This document shows positions 8,487 to 17,723 of a stretch of 64,000 nucleotides of DNA, piece by piece. The DNA is from Nitrobacter sp039808345. GTDB lineage: Bacteria > Pseudomonadota > Alphaproteobacteria > Rhizobiales > Xanthobacteraceae. Positions within the stretch are counted from its first letter, which is position 1. Every line of letters begins with the position of its first letter. The notes beneath the pieces were generated by a model, which saw only the letters and a program-made list of their open reading frames with translations, did no database searches and was not told the origin of the DNA. Where the stretch lies: contig NZ_CP181167.1 in the NCBI RefSeq assembly GCF_047824785.1, positions 3,348,001 through 3,412,000 on the forward strand, read 5' to 3'. Position numbers and translations under genes: made by a program.

Positions 8487-9863
8487 GTGCATTCTTCCAT
8501 CGCCCCTCGCAAATGGCTACCGATCCGCATCGTCCTCGCGGCCGTGGTGCTGGTTGCGCTCACGCCATTTCGCGCGGCTCATGCCACCGAAGCGCATCTG
8601 CTGATCGAAGCGGATACCGGAAAGGTGCTGGAAGCCGAGAATGCCACCTTCCCCTGGTATCCGGCCTCGGTCACCAAGCTCATGACGGCTTACGTCACGC
8701 TGACGGCGGTCAAGCACAAGCGCCTCACGCTCGACACGCTGTTGACGGTATCGCCGGCCGCCGCCGCGCAGTCGCCTTCGAAGATGGGCTTTCGGCCGGG
8801 CACCCAGGTCACCGTCGACAACGCGCTGAAGATGATGATGGTGAAGTCGGCCAACGACATGGCCGTGGTGCTTGCGGAAGGCGTCGGCGGCTCGATCGAT
8901 GGTTTCTCAGCCGAAATGAATGCGACCGCGCAGCGGCTTGGCATGACGCAGTCGAGCTATGTCAACCCGAACGGTCTGCCTGCCGACGGCCAGATTTCCT
9001 CGGCACGCGACATGGCCATTCTCGCGCGCGCCTTCATTCACGATCTGCCTGAATACGAATACTTCGTGCACATCCCCTCGATACGCTACGGCCGCAGGGT
9101 GACGCACAACTTCAACAAGCTGATCGGACGCTTTCCGGGCGCCGACGGCTTCAAAACCGGCTTCATCTGCGCCTCGGGCTACAATCTCGTCGCGTCCGCC
9201 ACGCAGAACGGCAAGCGTCTGATCGCGGTGGTGCTCGGCGCATCGTCGGGTACGATGCGGGCTGTGCGCGCCGCGCAGATGCTGGAGCGCGGCTTCGCCA
9301 ATAATTCGCTGTCGTGGCTGCGGCCGGCGCTCGGCACCGTCGACAGGCTGGCGCCGATCGCGGCGACGCCTCCCAATCTGCGCGATGAAATGTGCGGGCC
9401 GAAACGAAAGCATCCCGCCAGCGACGAGGATAACGATGTCGTCGCCAACACGTCGGCGACAAGCGCCGCCGTGATGTCGTTCTTCGCGACCGGCGCGCAA
9501 CCGCCAACGCTCCGGCCGGTGGACATGATCGCCGCCGCTCCGGCGCCCTCGGATCCCGTCATTGTCTATACCGGACCGACGCGCACCGGCGCCGCCATCG
9601 CGGCCGCGGCGGAAGCCGATGCCGCGCGCGACGCTCCGCCGAAGAGCAAGAAGCCCGGCAAGACCGCCCGGAACAAACCCGCGCCGAAAGCAGACGCCAA
9701 GGAAAAATCAAACAATCGGGTCTCGGTCACCATCAACCCCAAGTCGACACCTAAGTCGACACCCAAGTCCCCACCGAAGTCCACGAAGCCTCCGGTCGAT
9801 AGCAAGCCCGCCGCCGGCTCATCCGCCAAGCCCAAAACCGCCGAAAGCAAGTCCAAACCCTAG
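8487..9863 (+). CDS. D-alanyl-D-alanine carboxypeptidase (low-molecular-mass PBP, S11 family)
   Basis: A periplasmic D,D-carboxypeptidase that trims the pentapeptide of peptidoglycan. It has a signal peptide at residues 1-33, the catalytic SxxK as S61-V-T-K64, an SAN motif near residue 121 and KTG near 222 in FKTGFICASGYN. The 458-residue protein has a long Pro/Lys/Ser-rich C-terminal tail with repeated KSTPKS units, instead of an obvious membrane anchor. Translation likely starts at GTG after an AAAGGA site. The TAG stop lies inside a CTAGAGC repeat that begins here, so the tail may have been changed by that element. Confidence 0.9.
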   Translation: MHSSIAPRKWLPIRIVLAAVVLVALTPFRAAHATEAHLLIEADTGKVLEAENATFPWYPASVTKLMTAYVTLTAVKHKRLTLDTLLTVSPAAAAQSPSKMGFRPGTQVTVDNALKMMMVKSANDMAVVLAEGVGGSIDGFSAEMNATAQRLGMTQSSYVNPNGLPADGQISSARDMAILARAFIHDLPEYEYFVHIPSIRYGRRVTHNFNKLIGRFPGADGFKTGFICASGYNLVASATQNGKRLIAVVLGASSGTMRAVRAAQMLERGFANNSLSWLRPALGTVDRLAPIAATPPNLRDEMCGPKRKHPASDEDNDVVANTSATSAAVMSFFATGAQPPTLRPVDMIAAAPAPSDPVIVYTGPTRTGAAIAAAAEADAARDAPPKSKKPGKTARNKPAPKADAKEKSNNRVSVTINPKSTPKSTPKSPPKSTKPPVDSKPAAGSSAKPKTAESKSKP

Positions 9864-9961
9864 AGCGCGTTCGCTTCTGATTGACTCAGAAGCGAAGCTC
9901 CAGATTGTTGTTTTAACGCGTTTTCTTCACGCGAACCGGCATCCGCTTCGTTCGAACGCTA
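9860..9961 (+). repeat. CTAGAGC palindromic repeat overlapping a stop codon
   Basis: The unit starts with CTAG at 9860 and supplies the TAG stop of the upstream carboxypeptidase gene. It contains a hairpin TTCGCTTCTGA/TCAGAAGCGAA and a second half GCGTTTTCTTCACGCGAACC ending in a GAACGCT arm. This two-hairpin layout recurs elsewhere in the window. Confidence 0.85.
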
Positions 9962-10172
9962 CAATAGCAGGCCGCAAACGCCGCACAGGCGAACCCTGCA
10001 CCTTGGCCACCAGACCGTTTCGGGCCAGCCGACGGGATAAACCGTTAAGCTTGCGGCGGTGGTATTCGCGCGTCGTGATCGCGCAACTGCTTGCCTTTGA
10101 CCGCCGCCTTGCCCGATATTCCCTGCACAACACATTCTCTTCCCCTTGAACACGGGATCACCGGGACGTCAC

Positions 10173-11852
10173 ATGGATCGCATCTGGCTCAGGCAATATC
10201 CCGCAGGCGTGCCGGCTGACATCGACGCTTCGCAATACGCATCGTTGATCGAGTTGCTGGAGGAAAGCTTCGCCAGGTTCAGCGACCGCAAAGCCTTCAT
10301 CTGCATGGACAAGGCGATGACGTATCGCGAGCTCGACGAGACGTCGCTTGCTCTCGGCGCCTACCTGCAAAGCCTGGGACTGAAAAAGGGCGCGCGCGTC
10401 GCACTGATGATGCCGAACGTGCTGCAGTATCCGATCTCGACAGTCGCCGTGCTGCGCGCCGGCTATGCCGCGGTCAATGTCAACCCGCTCTACACGCCGC
10501 ACGAGCTTGAACATCAGCTCAAGGACTGCGGCGCGGAAGCGATCATCGTGCTGGAAAACTTCGCAGCGACGGTGCAGCAGGCGATCGGTAAAACCGCCGT
10601 CAAGCACGTCATCGTCGGCAGCATGGGCGACCTGCTCGGCTTCAAGGGCTTGATCGTCAACTTCGTTGTCCGCCACATCAAAAAGATGGTGCCGCCATCA
10701 TCCATCCCGCACGCCGTCAAGTTCAACGACGCCCTAGCCGCGGGGCGCGGCATGACGCTGGTCCGGCCCGAACTCGCGCCTGACGATGTGGCCTTCCTGC
10801 AATATACCGGCGGCACAACCGGTGTCTCCAAGGGAGCGACGCTCCTTCATCGCAACATCCTCGCCAACATGCTGCAGAATGATGCGTGGCTGCAGCCGGT
10901 GCTGAAGAAGCCGCCGGTGATCGATCAGCTTTTCATCGTCTGCGCTCTGCCGCTCTATCATATCTTCGCGCTGACGGCGTGCTTCATGCTGGGAATGCGC
11001 GCGGGCGGGGTCAATCTGCTGATCCCGAACCCACGCGATATTCCCGGACTGGTGAAGGAGCTGAGGAAGCATCAGATCCACTGCTTCCCGGCAGTGAACA
11101 CGCTCTATAACGCTCTGCTCAACGCGCCGGGTTTCGAGCAGGTCGACTTCTCCAGGCTCAGGGCGTCGATCGGCGGCGGCATGGCCGTCCAGAAGGCCGT
11201 GGCGGAGAGATGGCTGAAAGTGACGGGATGCCCGCTGCTGGAAGGCTACGGCCTTTCGGAAACCTCGCCGACGCTAACCTGCAATCCCGCCGACGGCGAC
11301 AAATTTTCCGGCTCGATCGGGCTTCCCTTACCCTCGACATACATCTCGATCCGCGACAATGACGGCAGAGAAATGCCGCTCGGCGAGGCCGGAGAAATCT
11401 GCGCCAGCGGGCCGCAGGTCATGCCGGGCTACTGGAACAGGCCGGACGAGACCGCGAAGGTGATGACGGCGGACGGCTTCTTCCGCACCGGCGACATCGG
11501 CGTCATGTCCGCGGACGGTTACACCCGGCTCGTCGACCGCAAGAAGGACATGATCGTGGTCTCCGGTTTCAACGTCTATCCGAACGAAATCGAGGACGTG
11601 ATCGCAAGCCATCCGGGCGTGCTGGAATGCGCCGTGATCGGGGTCAAGGACGAGAGGTCGGGTGAGACGGTCAAGGCGTTCGTGGTCCGGAAGGATCCTG
11701 ATCTCACGCGTGAGGAAATCATCAAGTTCGCCCGGACGGAACTGACGAACTACAAGGTGCCCAAGCAAATCGAGTTTCGCGATTCCTTGCCAAAAACCAA
11801 TGTCGGCAAGATTCTCCGCCGCGCATTGCGCGAGAACACGACGGCGGCGTAA
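10173..11852 (+). CDS. fadD: Long-chain fatty acid-CoA ligase
   Basis: Activates long-chain fatty acids to acyl-CoA through an acyl-adenylate. The 559-residue ANL-superfamily enzyme has the AMP-binding P-loop YTGGTTGVSKGA near residue 211, GYGLSETSPTLTCNP as the adenylate-binding motif, GFFRTGDIGVM, and the C-terminal hinge and lysine region VDRKKDMIVVSGFNVYP and LPKTNVGKILRR. ATG at 10173 (MDRIWLRQYP) matches the FadD N-terminus better than the upstream ATG at 10146. Confidence 0.93.
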   Translation: MDRIWLRQYPAGVPADIDASQYASLIELLEESFARFSDRKAFICMDKAMTYRELDETSLALGAYLQSLGLKKGARVALMMPNVLQYPISTVAVLRAGYAAVNVNPLYTPHELEHQLKDCGAEAIIVLENFAATVQQAIGKTAVKHVIVGSMGDLLGFKGLIVNFVVRHIKKMVPPSSIPHAVKFNDALAAGRGMTLVRPELAPDDVAFLQYTGGTTGVSKGATLLHRNILANMLQNDAWLQPVLKKPPVIDQLFIVCALPLYHIFALTACFMLGMRAGGVNLLIPNPRDIPGLVKELRKHQIHCFPAVNTLYNALLNAPGFEQVDFSRLRASIGGGMAVQKAVAERWLKVTGCPLLEGYGLSETSPTLTCNPADGDKFSGSIGLPLPSTYISIRDNDGREMPLGEAGEICASGPQVMPGYWNRPDETAKVMTADGFFRTGDIGVMSADGYTRLVDRKKDMIVVSGFNVYPNEIEDVIASHPGVLECAVIGVKDERSGETVKAFVVRKDPDLTREEIIKFARTELTNYKVPKQIEFRDSLPKTNVGKILRRALRENTTAA

Positions 11853-11937
11853 GGCGGAGACGGCCCTGCCCAACTGAAACTTTCTTATGGAAAAGTTGTC
11901 CTCACATACGTGGACGACGACGACAGCAAAGCGTGGC

Positions 11938-12501
11938 ATGATGAAATCCGACAGTACGCCCCTCCCTTCTCCCGCCGATGTTCTCGCTTTCTGGCGCGCC
12001 GCAGGCCCAAGCAAGTGGTACACAAAGAACAACCCATTCGACGTTGAGGTGCGCCGTCGCTTTCTTCAGCTTTGGGACGCCGCCCGCGCGGGCGAACTCG
12101 CGGAATGGGAGAAGACCGACGACGGCGCGCTGGCGCTCGTCATCGTGCTCGACCAGTTTCCGCGCAACATGTTCCGCAGCGACGCCCGGACCTTCTCGAC
12201 CGACGGCCAGGCGTTGACCGTAGCCGAGCGCGCCATCGCCCGTGGCGCCGACACGCGCATAGAGCCCGACCTTGTCGAATTCCTCTATGTGCCCTTCATG
12301 CATTCGGAACGGCTGGCGGATCAAGACCGTTGCATTGAGCTGTTTCGCACCCGCGGCCGGCCCGAGAACCTCAAATTCGCGGAGATCCACGCCGACATCA
12401 TTCGCCGGTTCGGCCGTTTTCCCCATCGCAACCTTGTGCTCGGGCGCACGACGAACGCGGACGAGCAGGCGTTTCTCGACGCAGGCGGATTCGCCGGGTA
12501 G
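11938..12501 (+). CDS. DUF924 family protein
   Basis: A soluble protein of about 187 residues with the DUF924 pattern: VLAFWRAAGPSKWYTKNNPFD near the start, LVIVLDQFPRNMFRSDARTFSTDG in the middle and FLYVPFMHSERLADQDRC after it. The family has a TPR-like helical fold and no established activity. Start at the paired ATG ATG; an upstream ATG at 11887 is less likely. It follows fadD by about 85 bases on the same strand. Confidence 0.85.
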   Translation: MMKSDSTPLPSPADVLAFWRAAGPSKWYTKNNPFDVEVRRRFLQLWDAARAGELAEWEKTDDGALALVIVLDQFPRNMFRSDARTFSTDGQALTVAERAIARGADTRIEPDLVEFLYVPFMHSERLADQDRCIELFRTRGRPENLKFAEIHADIIRRFGRFPHRNLVLGRTTNADEQAFLDAGGFAG

Positions 12502-12632
12502 CTTTTCAGCCGCGCTTCGCCGGGAGGCTCTTTGACGACAGTTCCGCGAACACGCGACGATTGCCGTTTCGCGACTGTGGAATACTGTATGCTCGTCCCT
12601 CCACGCACACCGCCAGTCCAGGAGATCTCACG

Positions 12633-13118
12633 ATGACCATCAAAGTTGGCGACCGCCTGCCCGACGCGACCTTCCGCATCATGACCGAGGACGGCGTTCA
12701 GACAAAAAGCACCAACGATATCTTCAAAAGCAAAAAGGTCGCATTGTTCGCGGTGCCCGGCGCCTATACCGGCACCTGCCACAAGCAACATCTTCCGAGC
12801 ATTTTCGCCAGCGCCATCGCCATCAAGGGCAAGGGCGTGAGCGAGATCGCCATCGTCTCCGTCAACGACGTGTTCGTGATGAACGCGTGGAAGCGCGACA
12901 CCGACCAGCGAAACGAGGCCACCTTTCTTGCGGATGGCAACGGCGAATTCGCGAAAGCCATCGACATGACGTTCGACGGTTCCGAGAAAGGGCTCGGCAT
13001 CCGTTCCAAGCGCTATTCCATGCTGGTCGAGGACGGCGTGGTGAAAACGCTGAACGTCGAGGACTCACCCGGCAAGGTCGAGGTCTCCGGCGGCGACAAG
13101 CTGCTCGGGCAGTTGTGA
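12633..13118 (+). CDS. Peroxiredoxin, Prx5/PrxII type
   Basis: Thiol peroxidase of 161 residues that reduces hydroperoxides. The active site PGAYTGTCHKQHLP places the peroxidatic Cys at residue 49 with the conserved PxxxTxxC spacing. No second Cys is visible in the sequence, so it is likely of the one-Cys or glutathione/glutaredoxin-dependent kind. An AGGAGA ribosome site precedes the ATG and decides the start over the upstream frame. Confidence 0.92.
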   Translation: MTIKVGDRLPDATFRIMTEDGVQTKSTNDIFKSKKVALFAVPGAYTGTCHKQHLPSIFASAIAIKGKGVSEIAIVSVNDVFVMNAWKRDTDQRNEATFLADGNGEFAKAIDMTFDGSEKGLGIRSKRYSMLVEDGVVKTLNVEDSPGKVEVSGGDKLLGQL

Positions 13119-13143
13119 GAAAAGAATTTCACGGAGCGTGATG

Positions 13144-13260
13144 ACCTCCTTCTTCCCTCTCCCCTTGCGGGAGAGGGTGGCGAGCATCGTGGGATGCGAG
13201 CCGGGTGAGGGGTACAGGTGAGGACGAACGCGCGCCCTCACCCGCAAGGAGAGAGGTAAG
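13144..13260. repeat. Intergenic CTCTCCC/GGGAGAG hairpin repeat
   Basis: A palindrome-rich stretch contains CCTCTCCCCTTGCGGGAGAGG, GCCGGGTGAGGGG and CGCCCTCACCCGC. It looks like a dispersed intergenic repeat class different from the CTAGAGC class. It sits between two convergent genes (peroxiredoxin and rnhA), where its hairpins could stop transcription from both sides. Confidence 0.6.
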
Positions 13261-13262
13261 AA

Positions 13263-13718
13263 TCACTTCAACCGCGCCATCGCCACGCCTTCGCGCGCAA
13301 GCTGATCGGCGCGTTCGTTCTCGCTATGGCCATCGTGACCCTTGATCCAGTGCCAGCGCACCTGATGCGGCTGCAACGCCGCGTCGAGCCGTTGCCAGAG
13401 GTCCACGTTCTTCACCGGCTTCCTGTCGGCCGTGCGCCAGCCATTGCGTTTCCAGCCGTGAATCCAAGCGGTGATGCCCTGCCGCACGTACTGACTGTCG
13501 GTGGTGAGATCGACAAGCGCCGGGCGCTTCAGCGCCTCCAGCGCCGAGATCGCCGCCAGCAGTTCCATCCGGTTGTTGGTGGTATGCGGTTCGCCGCCCT
13601 TCAGCTCTTTCTCGATGTCGCCGAAACGCAGGATCGCGCCCCAGCCGCCGGGACCCGGATTGCCGGAGCAGGCGCCGTCGGTGAAAATCGTGACATGCGG
13701 AAGCGCGGGCGAACTCAC
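13263..13718 (-). CDS. rnhA: Ribonuclease HI
   Basis: Cleaves the RNA strand of RNA-DNA hybrids. The 151-residue protein shows TDGACSGNPGPGGWG with catalytic D14, NNRMELLA with E52 and TTDSQYV with D74. WHWIKGHDGHSENERADQLA carries the histidine loop and the fourth acidic residue. Its start overlaps the thrB stop by four bases, so the two are translationally coupled, an arrangement known from alphaproteobacteria. Confidence 0.96.
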   Translation of the reverse strand: MSSPALPHVTIFTDGACSGNPGPGGWGAILRFGDIEKELKGGEPHTTNNRMELLAAISALEALKRPALVDLTTDSQYVRQGITAWIHGWKRNGWRTADRKPVKNVDLWQRLDAALQPHQVRWHWIKGHDGHSENERADQLAREGVAMARLK

Positions 13719-14695
13719 GCCACCGGCCCCAATGCCGCGACGCCGTAATCACGGACGCCGCCGACCCGCTGCTGGAAGCGCAGCTTGCGAACATATTCAA
13801 GCGGATCTTTCGGCTTCACCAGCGCGCCCGCGGGCACGTTGAGAAAATCGACCAGCCGCGTCAGCAGGAACCGCAGCGCGGCCCCCCGCGCAAGCAACGG
13901 CAGCGCCGCCTGTTCGGCTTCCGAGAGCGCCCGTTCCCGATGGTAGGCGCCAAGCAGCGCCTGCGCCTTGGTGACGTTGAAGGCATGATCCGGCTCGAAA
14001 CACCATGCGTTGAGGCAGATCGCGACGTCATAGGCGAAGAAATCATGGCACGCGAAATAGAAATCGATCAGCCCCGAGAGCCTGTCGCCGAGAAACAGCA
14101 CATTGTCAGGAAACAGGTCGGCATGGATCACTCCGCCAGGCAGCTCCCGCGGCCAGCGCGCCTCCAGGTGGTCGAGTTCAGCCTTGAGAAAATCGTGCAA
14201 ACCCGGCTGCACGGTATCGGCGCAAGCGCCGGCCTGCTCGAACAGCGGCCGCCAACTCGATACCGACAGCGCGTTGGCGCGCTTCATGGAGAAATCACGG
14301 CCGGCGAGATGCAGCTTCGCCAGCGCGGCGCCGACCGCGGCGCAATGAGCGACGTTCGGCTTCCGTGGCCACACGCCCTCGAGAAAATCGATGATGGCGG
14401 CCGGACGCCCCGCGAGGCGGCCAAGGGTTTCGCCGTTTCTGGCCTTGACCGGCTGCGGACACACGATGCCATGCGCCGCCAGATGACCCATCAAGCCGAG
14501 AAAGAACGGCAGGTCGTCGATGGCGACGCGCTTTTCGTAGAGCGTCAGGAAAAACGATCCGGAGGTGGTGTGCAGCAGATAGTTGGAGTTCTCGACGCCC
14601 TCGGCGATGCCCTTGTAGGACAGCACCTCGCCGATATCGTAGGCTTTCAGAAAATCCGCAAGCTCCTCGGCGGCGACGTCGGTGTAGACCGCCAT
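13715..14695 (-). CDS. thrB: Homoserine kinase, ThrB2 (APH-fold) type
   Basis: Phosphorylates homoserine in threonine synthesis. The 326-residue protein belongs to the aminoglycoside-phosphotransferase-like ThrB group, not the GHMP group. It begins MAVYTDVAAEELADFLKAYD and has GVENSNYLL near residue 33. The catalytic loop is GGVIHADLFPDNVLF and the metal-binding aspartate is in LSGLIDFYFACHDFFAYD. It overlaps rnhA downstream. Confidence 0.94.
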   Translation of the reverse strand: MAVYTDVAAEELADFLKAYDIGEVLSYKGIAEGVENSNYLLHTTSGSFFLTLYEKRVAIDDLPFFLGLMGHLAAHGIVCPQPVKARNGETLGRLAGRPAAIIDFLEGVWPRKPNVAHCAAVGAALAKLHLAGRDFSMKRANALSVSSWRPLFEQAGACADTVQPGLHDFLKAELDHLEARWPRELPGGVIHADLFPDNVLFLGDRLSGLIDFYFACHDFFAYDVAICLNAWCFEPDHAFNVTKAQALLGAYHRERALSEAEQAALPLLARGAALRFLLTRLVDFLNVPAGALVKPKDPLEYVRKLRFQQRVGGVRDYGVAALGPVA

Positions 14696-14724
14696 CTCAT
14701 ATCCCCGTTCCGGTCATGGCAGAG

Positions 14725-15094
14725 CGATCGCGTTCTCGCGCGAAGCGGATGACCTGTTCGCGTGAAGGAAACGCGTCAAAACAACAATCCAGAGCTTCGC
14801 TTCTCATTCAATCAGAAGCGAAAGTGCTTTAGTGTGGCGGTTCAGAAGTTCGCTTCATTTTTCCTGCGAGTCCTTCACGCGAACTTCTGAACCTAAGCCA
14901 CACTAGATTCATAGAGTTGCTAGAGCCTTTTCGCTTCTGATGGAATCAGAAGCAAGGCTCTATGATCTTGATTTAACGCGTTTTCTTCACGCGAACCGGT
15001 CTCCACTTCGCTCGAAAACGCTATAGTGTCCTTTCGAATCCGAAGTTCGCTAAGGAGGATGCTGCAAAATGAGACGAGCTTCGGATACGGGACA
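14725..15094. repeat. Cluster of CTAGAGC-class and other palindromic repeats in a 513-bp gap
   Basis: The stretch between thrB and ispH holds no gene. It contains a reverse copy of the two-hairpin repeat (14725-14826) and a long inverted repeat with arms AGTGTGGC...GGTTCAGAAGTTCGC and its complement (about 14832-14905). A forward two-hairpin copy follows at about 14925-15026. Another inverted repeat has AGTGTCC/GGACACT ends (about 15024-15096). The elements are packed end to end, as if this gap had collected insertions. Confidence 0.75.
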
Positions 15095-15212
15095 CTAGAG
15101 CGGGATGAGGAAAAGTGTGTAGCGGTTTTCCGCCCGCATCCCGCTCTAAAATATTAGAATCGATCACGTTTATGGTTTTGGATCGATTCGATCCAAAACC
15201 ATCGTGATCTAG
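15095..15212. repeat. 118-bp CTAG-bounded double-hairpin element
   Basis: Begins and ends with CTAG. The first hairpin pairs GAGCGGGATG with CATCCCGCTC, and the second pairs ATGGTTTTGGATCG with CGATCCAAAACCAT inside GATCACG/CGTGATC. The terminal CTAG contains the ispH stop codon. A nearly identical copy lies at 41120-41238 in the same position relative to cpoB. Confidence 0.85.
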
Positions 15213-16171
15213 GCGGCGTCAGGCCGCAGCGAGCGGGGCAGCGGGAAGAACTCGTTTTCTTCCGCGGCCGAGACCGTCTCCACTTCAAGTTCATAGCGCG
15301 CCGCGAATGCATCCATGATTTCCTCGACGATGACTTCAGGCGCCGACGCGCCCGCCGTGATGCCGAGGCTTTTGATCCCCTCGAACATGCTCCAATCGAG
15401 ATCGCTGGCGCGTTGCGCAAGCACGGACACCTTGCACCCCTCGCGCTCGGCAACCTCACGCAGCCGCTGCGAGTTGGAGGAATTCGGCGCTCCGACCACG
15501 ATCAGCGCGTCTACCACCGGCGCGACCTTCTTGACGGCCAGCTGGCGATTGGTGGTGGCGTAACAGATGTCTTCCTTGTGCGGCCCATGGATGTTCGGGA
15601 AGCGTTGCTTCAGCACCGCCACGATCTCGGCGGTATCATCGATGGACAGCGTGGTCTGGGTCACGAACGCCAGATTATCGGCATCCTTCGGCGTGAAGTT
15701 CTCGGCATCCTCGGCGGTCTCGATCAGGGTCACCGCACCCGCCGGCAACTGCCCGACGGTGCCGACGACTTCCGGGTGATGGGAATGCCCGATCAGCAGA
15801 ATCTCGTGGCCGCGCTTGAAATGGATCGCCGCCTCGCGGTGAACCTTGGTCACCAGGGGACAGGTGGCGTCGAGCGAAAAGAAATTGCGCCGCTGAGCAT
15901 CCGCGGGAACCGATTTCGGCACGCCATGGGCGGAGAAAACCACCGGCGCCGTGGTGTCGTCGGGAATCTCCGCCAGTTCCTCGACGAAGATCGCTCCCTT
16001 GGCGCGAAGGCTGTCCACGACATAGCGATTATGGACGATTTCGTGACGCACATAGACCGGGGCGCCATACAGCGTCAGCGCACGTTCCACGGTGTCGATC
16101 GCCCTGACGACCCCGGCGCAGAAGCCGCGGGGCGAGCAGAGCACGATTTTGAGATTCGGTTTAGCATTCAT
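15209..16171 (-). CDS. ispH: 4-hydroxy-3-methylbut-2-enyl diphosphate reductase
   Basis: Last step of the MEP isoprenoid pathway, an iron-sulfur enzyme making IPP and DMAPP. The three cluster cysteines are visible at C18 (RGFCAGV), C104 (DATCPLV) and C203 (ICYATTNRQ). The E/H motifs HEIVHN, SAHGVP and GHSHHPE and the NSSNSQRL signature are also present. The 320-residue protein starts at MNAKPNLKIVLCSPRG; the longer upstream frame has no family similarity. The TAG stop is contributed by an abutting repeat. Confidence 0.96.
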   Translation of the reverse strand: MNAKPNLKIVLCSPRGFCAGVVRAIDTVERALTLYGAPVYVRHEIVHNRYVVDSLRAKGAIFVEELAEIPDDTTAPVVFSAHGVPKSVPADAQRRNFFSLDATCPLVTKVHREAAIHFKRGHEILLIGHSHHPEVVGTVGQLPAGAVTLIETAEDAENFTPKDADNLAFVTQTTLSIDDTAEIVAVLKQRFPNIHGPHKEDICYATTNRQLAVKKVAPVVDALIVVGAPNSSNSQRLREVAEREGCKVSVLAQRASDLDWSMFEGIKSLGITAGASAPEVIVEEIMDAFAARYELEVETVSAAEENEFFPLPRSLRPDAA

Positions 16172-16403
16172 GAGGCGATCCGGGACCGAATCACCCCACA
16201 CCGGCAGGGCGGGAACGGCCAATAATTGTGACTTTGGACGGCTTTCGGGCGCTGTCAAGACAGGCTCCCCAAGCCGGAGGTTCGACGGAGCAAACCATTG
16301 CGCGGCCGACCCCCGGCAGCATATATAGACCCCAATTCCCGTCATCGTCGATGACCAAAAGGCTTTGCCCTGAGGGGTGGGCAAAGCGCAAAGGAGATTT
16401 GCC

Positions 16404-17105
16404 ATGAGCAATGCACCGCTGATGCCCAAAGCGACTGCCGTGTGGCTCGTCGACAATACCGCGCTGTCGTTCGATCAGGTCGCCGACTTCACCAAGATGC
16501 ATCCCCTGGAAGTCCGCGCCATCGCCGACGGCGACGCCGCCCAGGGCATCAAGGGCATGGACCCGATCTCCACCGGCCAACTCACCCGCGACGAAATCGA
16601 GAAAGGCGAGAAAGACCCGGATTACCGGCTGAAGCTGAGCGAGAGCCGGGTGGTGCTGCCCCCGGCAGCCAAGAAAAAGGGCCCCCGCTACACCCCGGTG
16701 TCACGCCGCCACGAGCGGCCGAGCGCGATCCTCTGGCTCGTGCGCAATCATCCGGAGTTGAAGGACGCACAGATCATGCGTCTGGTCGGCACCACCAAGA
16801 CCACGATCGCCGCGGTGCGCGACCGCACCCATTGGAACGCCTCGACCCTGACACCGATGGATCCGGTGACGCTGGGCCTTTGCTCGCAGATCGAACTCGA
16901 CTTCGAGGTGCAGCGCGCCGCCAAGGAAAAGCCGACCGATCAGCAGTATGGCGGCGCCACCCTGTTGCCAGCGTCCGAGACCACGCGCAAGGATAGCGAG
17001 TTCGAACCTGGCGAGAAGCAGCAGGACGATCTCAACGTCGACGCCGTATTCGCCAAGCTGAAGACCATCGGCGGCAAGAAGGCCGAGGATGAGGACAACG
17101 AGTAA
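16404..17105 (+). CDS. trcR: TrcR-like cell-cycle regulator (DUF1013 family)
   Basis: A 233-residue protein with the DUF1013 pattern: KATAVWLVDNTALSFDQVADFTKMHPLEV, then RPSAILWLVRNHPELKDAQIMRLVGTTKTTI, suggesting two helix-turn-helix-like units. The family is named after Rickettsia/alphaproteobacterial TrcR, described as a cell-cycle transcriptional regulator; direct evidence is limited. An AAGGAG site precedes the ATG. The C-terminus is acidic and Lys-rich. It diverges from ispH. Confidence 0.85.
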   Translation: MSNAPLMPKATAVWLVDNTALSFDQVADFTKMHPLEVRAIADGDAAQGIKGMDPISTGQLTRDEIEKGEKDPDYRLKLSESRVVLPPAAKKKGPRYTPVSRRHERPSAILWLVRNHPELKDAQIMRLVGTTKTTIAAVRDRTHWNASTLTPMDPVTLGLCSQIELDFEVQRAAKEKPTDQQYGGATLLPASETTRKDSEFEPGEKQQDDLNVDAVFAKLKTIGGKKAEDEDNE

Positions 17106-17236
17106 GGCGTCGAAATCTGCCAGTCCCGGGCGCATTTCCGCGCCCCGGAGACCTCAGCGATCCTGATCCGGACGACGCGACTTATCGGACTCGCTTTCAC
17201 GACCGGCCGTCGGAACAGGCGCGCCGCTGAATGCCG

Positions 17237-17488
17237 CTACTGCCCGTTCAGCATCCGCTCGGCGAGGTCGCGGTGGGAGCGCTCCATCCGATCCGATCGC
17301 GTGGCGGCCACGTCGCGATTCTTGCGGCATGCGGTGTAGGCCGCCGATCCCTGCGGCCCGCCATGCGTCTGACAATACGCATCGTCATCACCCTGGGACA
17401 CAGCGTTCGGATGGTGCCGCTCCAGATTGGCGCATCCGCCCAGCGACAGCACAGTGACGACGATGGCGGCACGGCCCGTGAATGTCAT
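17237..17488 (-). CDS. Small putative lipoprotein
   Basis: An 83-residue protein with a signal peptide ending in a lipobox (VVTVLSLGGC, Cys at about residue 19), so probably an outer-membrane or periplasmic lipoprotein. The mature part has two further cysteines (DDAYCQTHGG and YTACRKNRD) and an Arg-rich end. Function unknown. The reading frame remains open to 17782, but the lipobox places the start at 17488, or at 17497. Confidence 0.65.
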   Translation of the reverse strand: MTFTGRAAIVVTVLSLGGCANLERHHPNAVSQGDDDAYCQTHGGPQGSAAYTACRKNRDVAATRSDRMERSHRDLAERMLNGQ

Positions 17489-17723
17489 CGATCCCATGAT
17501 CCGTTCAAAAGCGAGGCTCGAAGCAACTGTTCTGACCCAATTGCGGGGATTGTAAGTCCGTCGCGAACGTCTGACCGCCGCAGTGCTGCGGCCGCCCGCG
17601 GGATCGCAGAAGCTCTTTAAGGACTGCCGGGAGAAAGGCTCCGTCGCCATGCAAGACGACGGAGCAGTACATCCGGGGCTGGACGATCGGGAGGATGAAT
17701 CGTCCCAGTTCGAACCGGATGGT

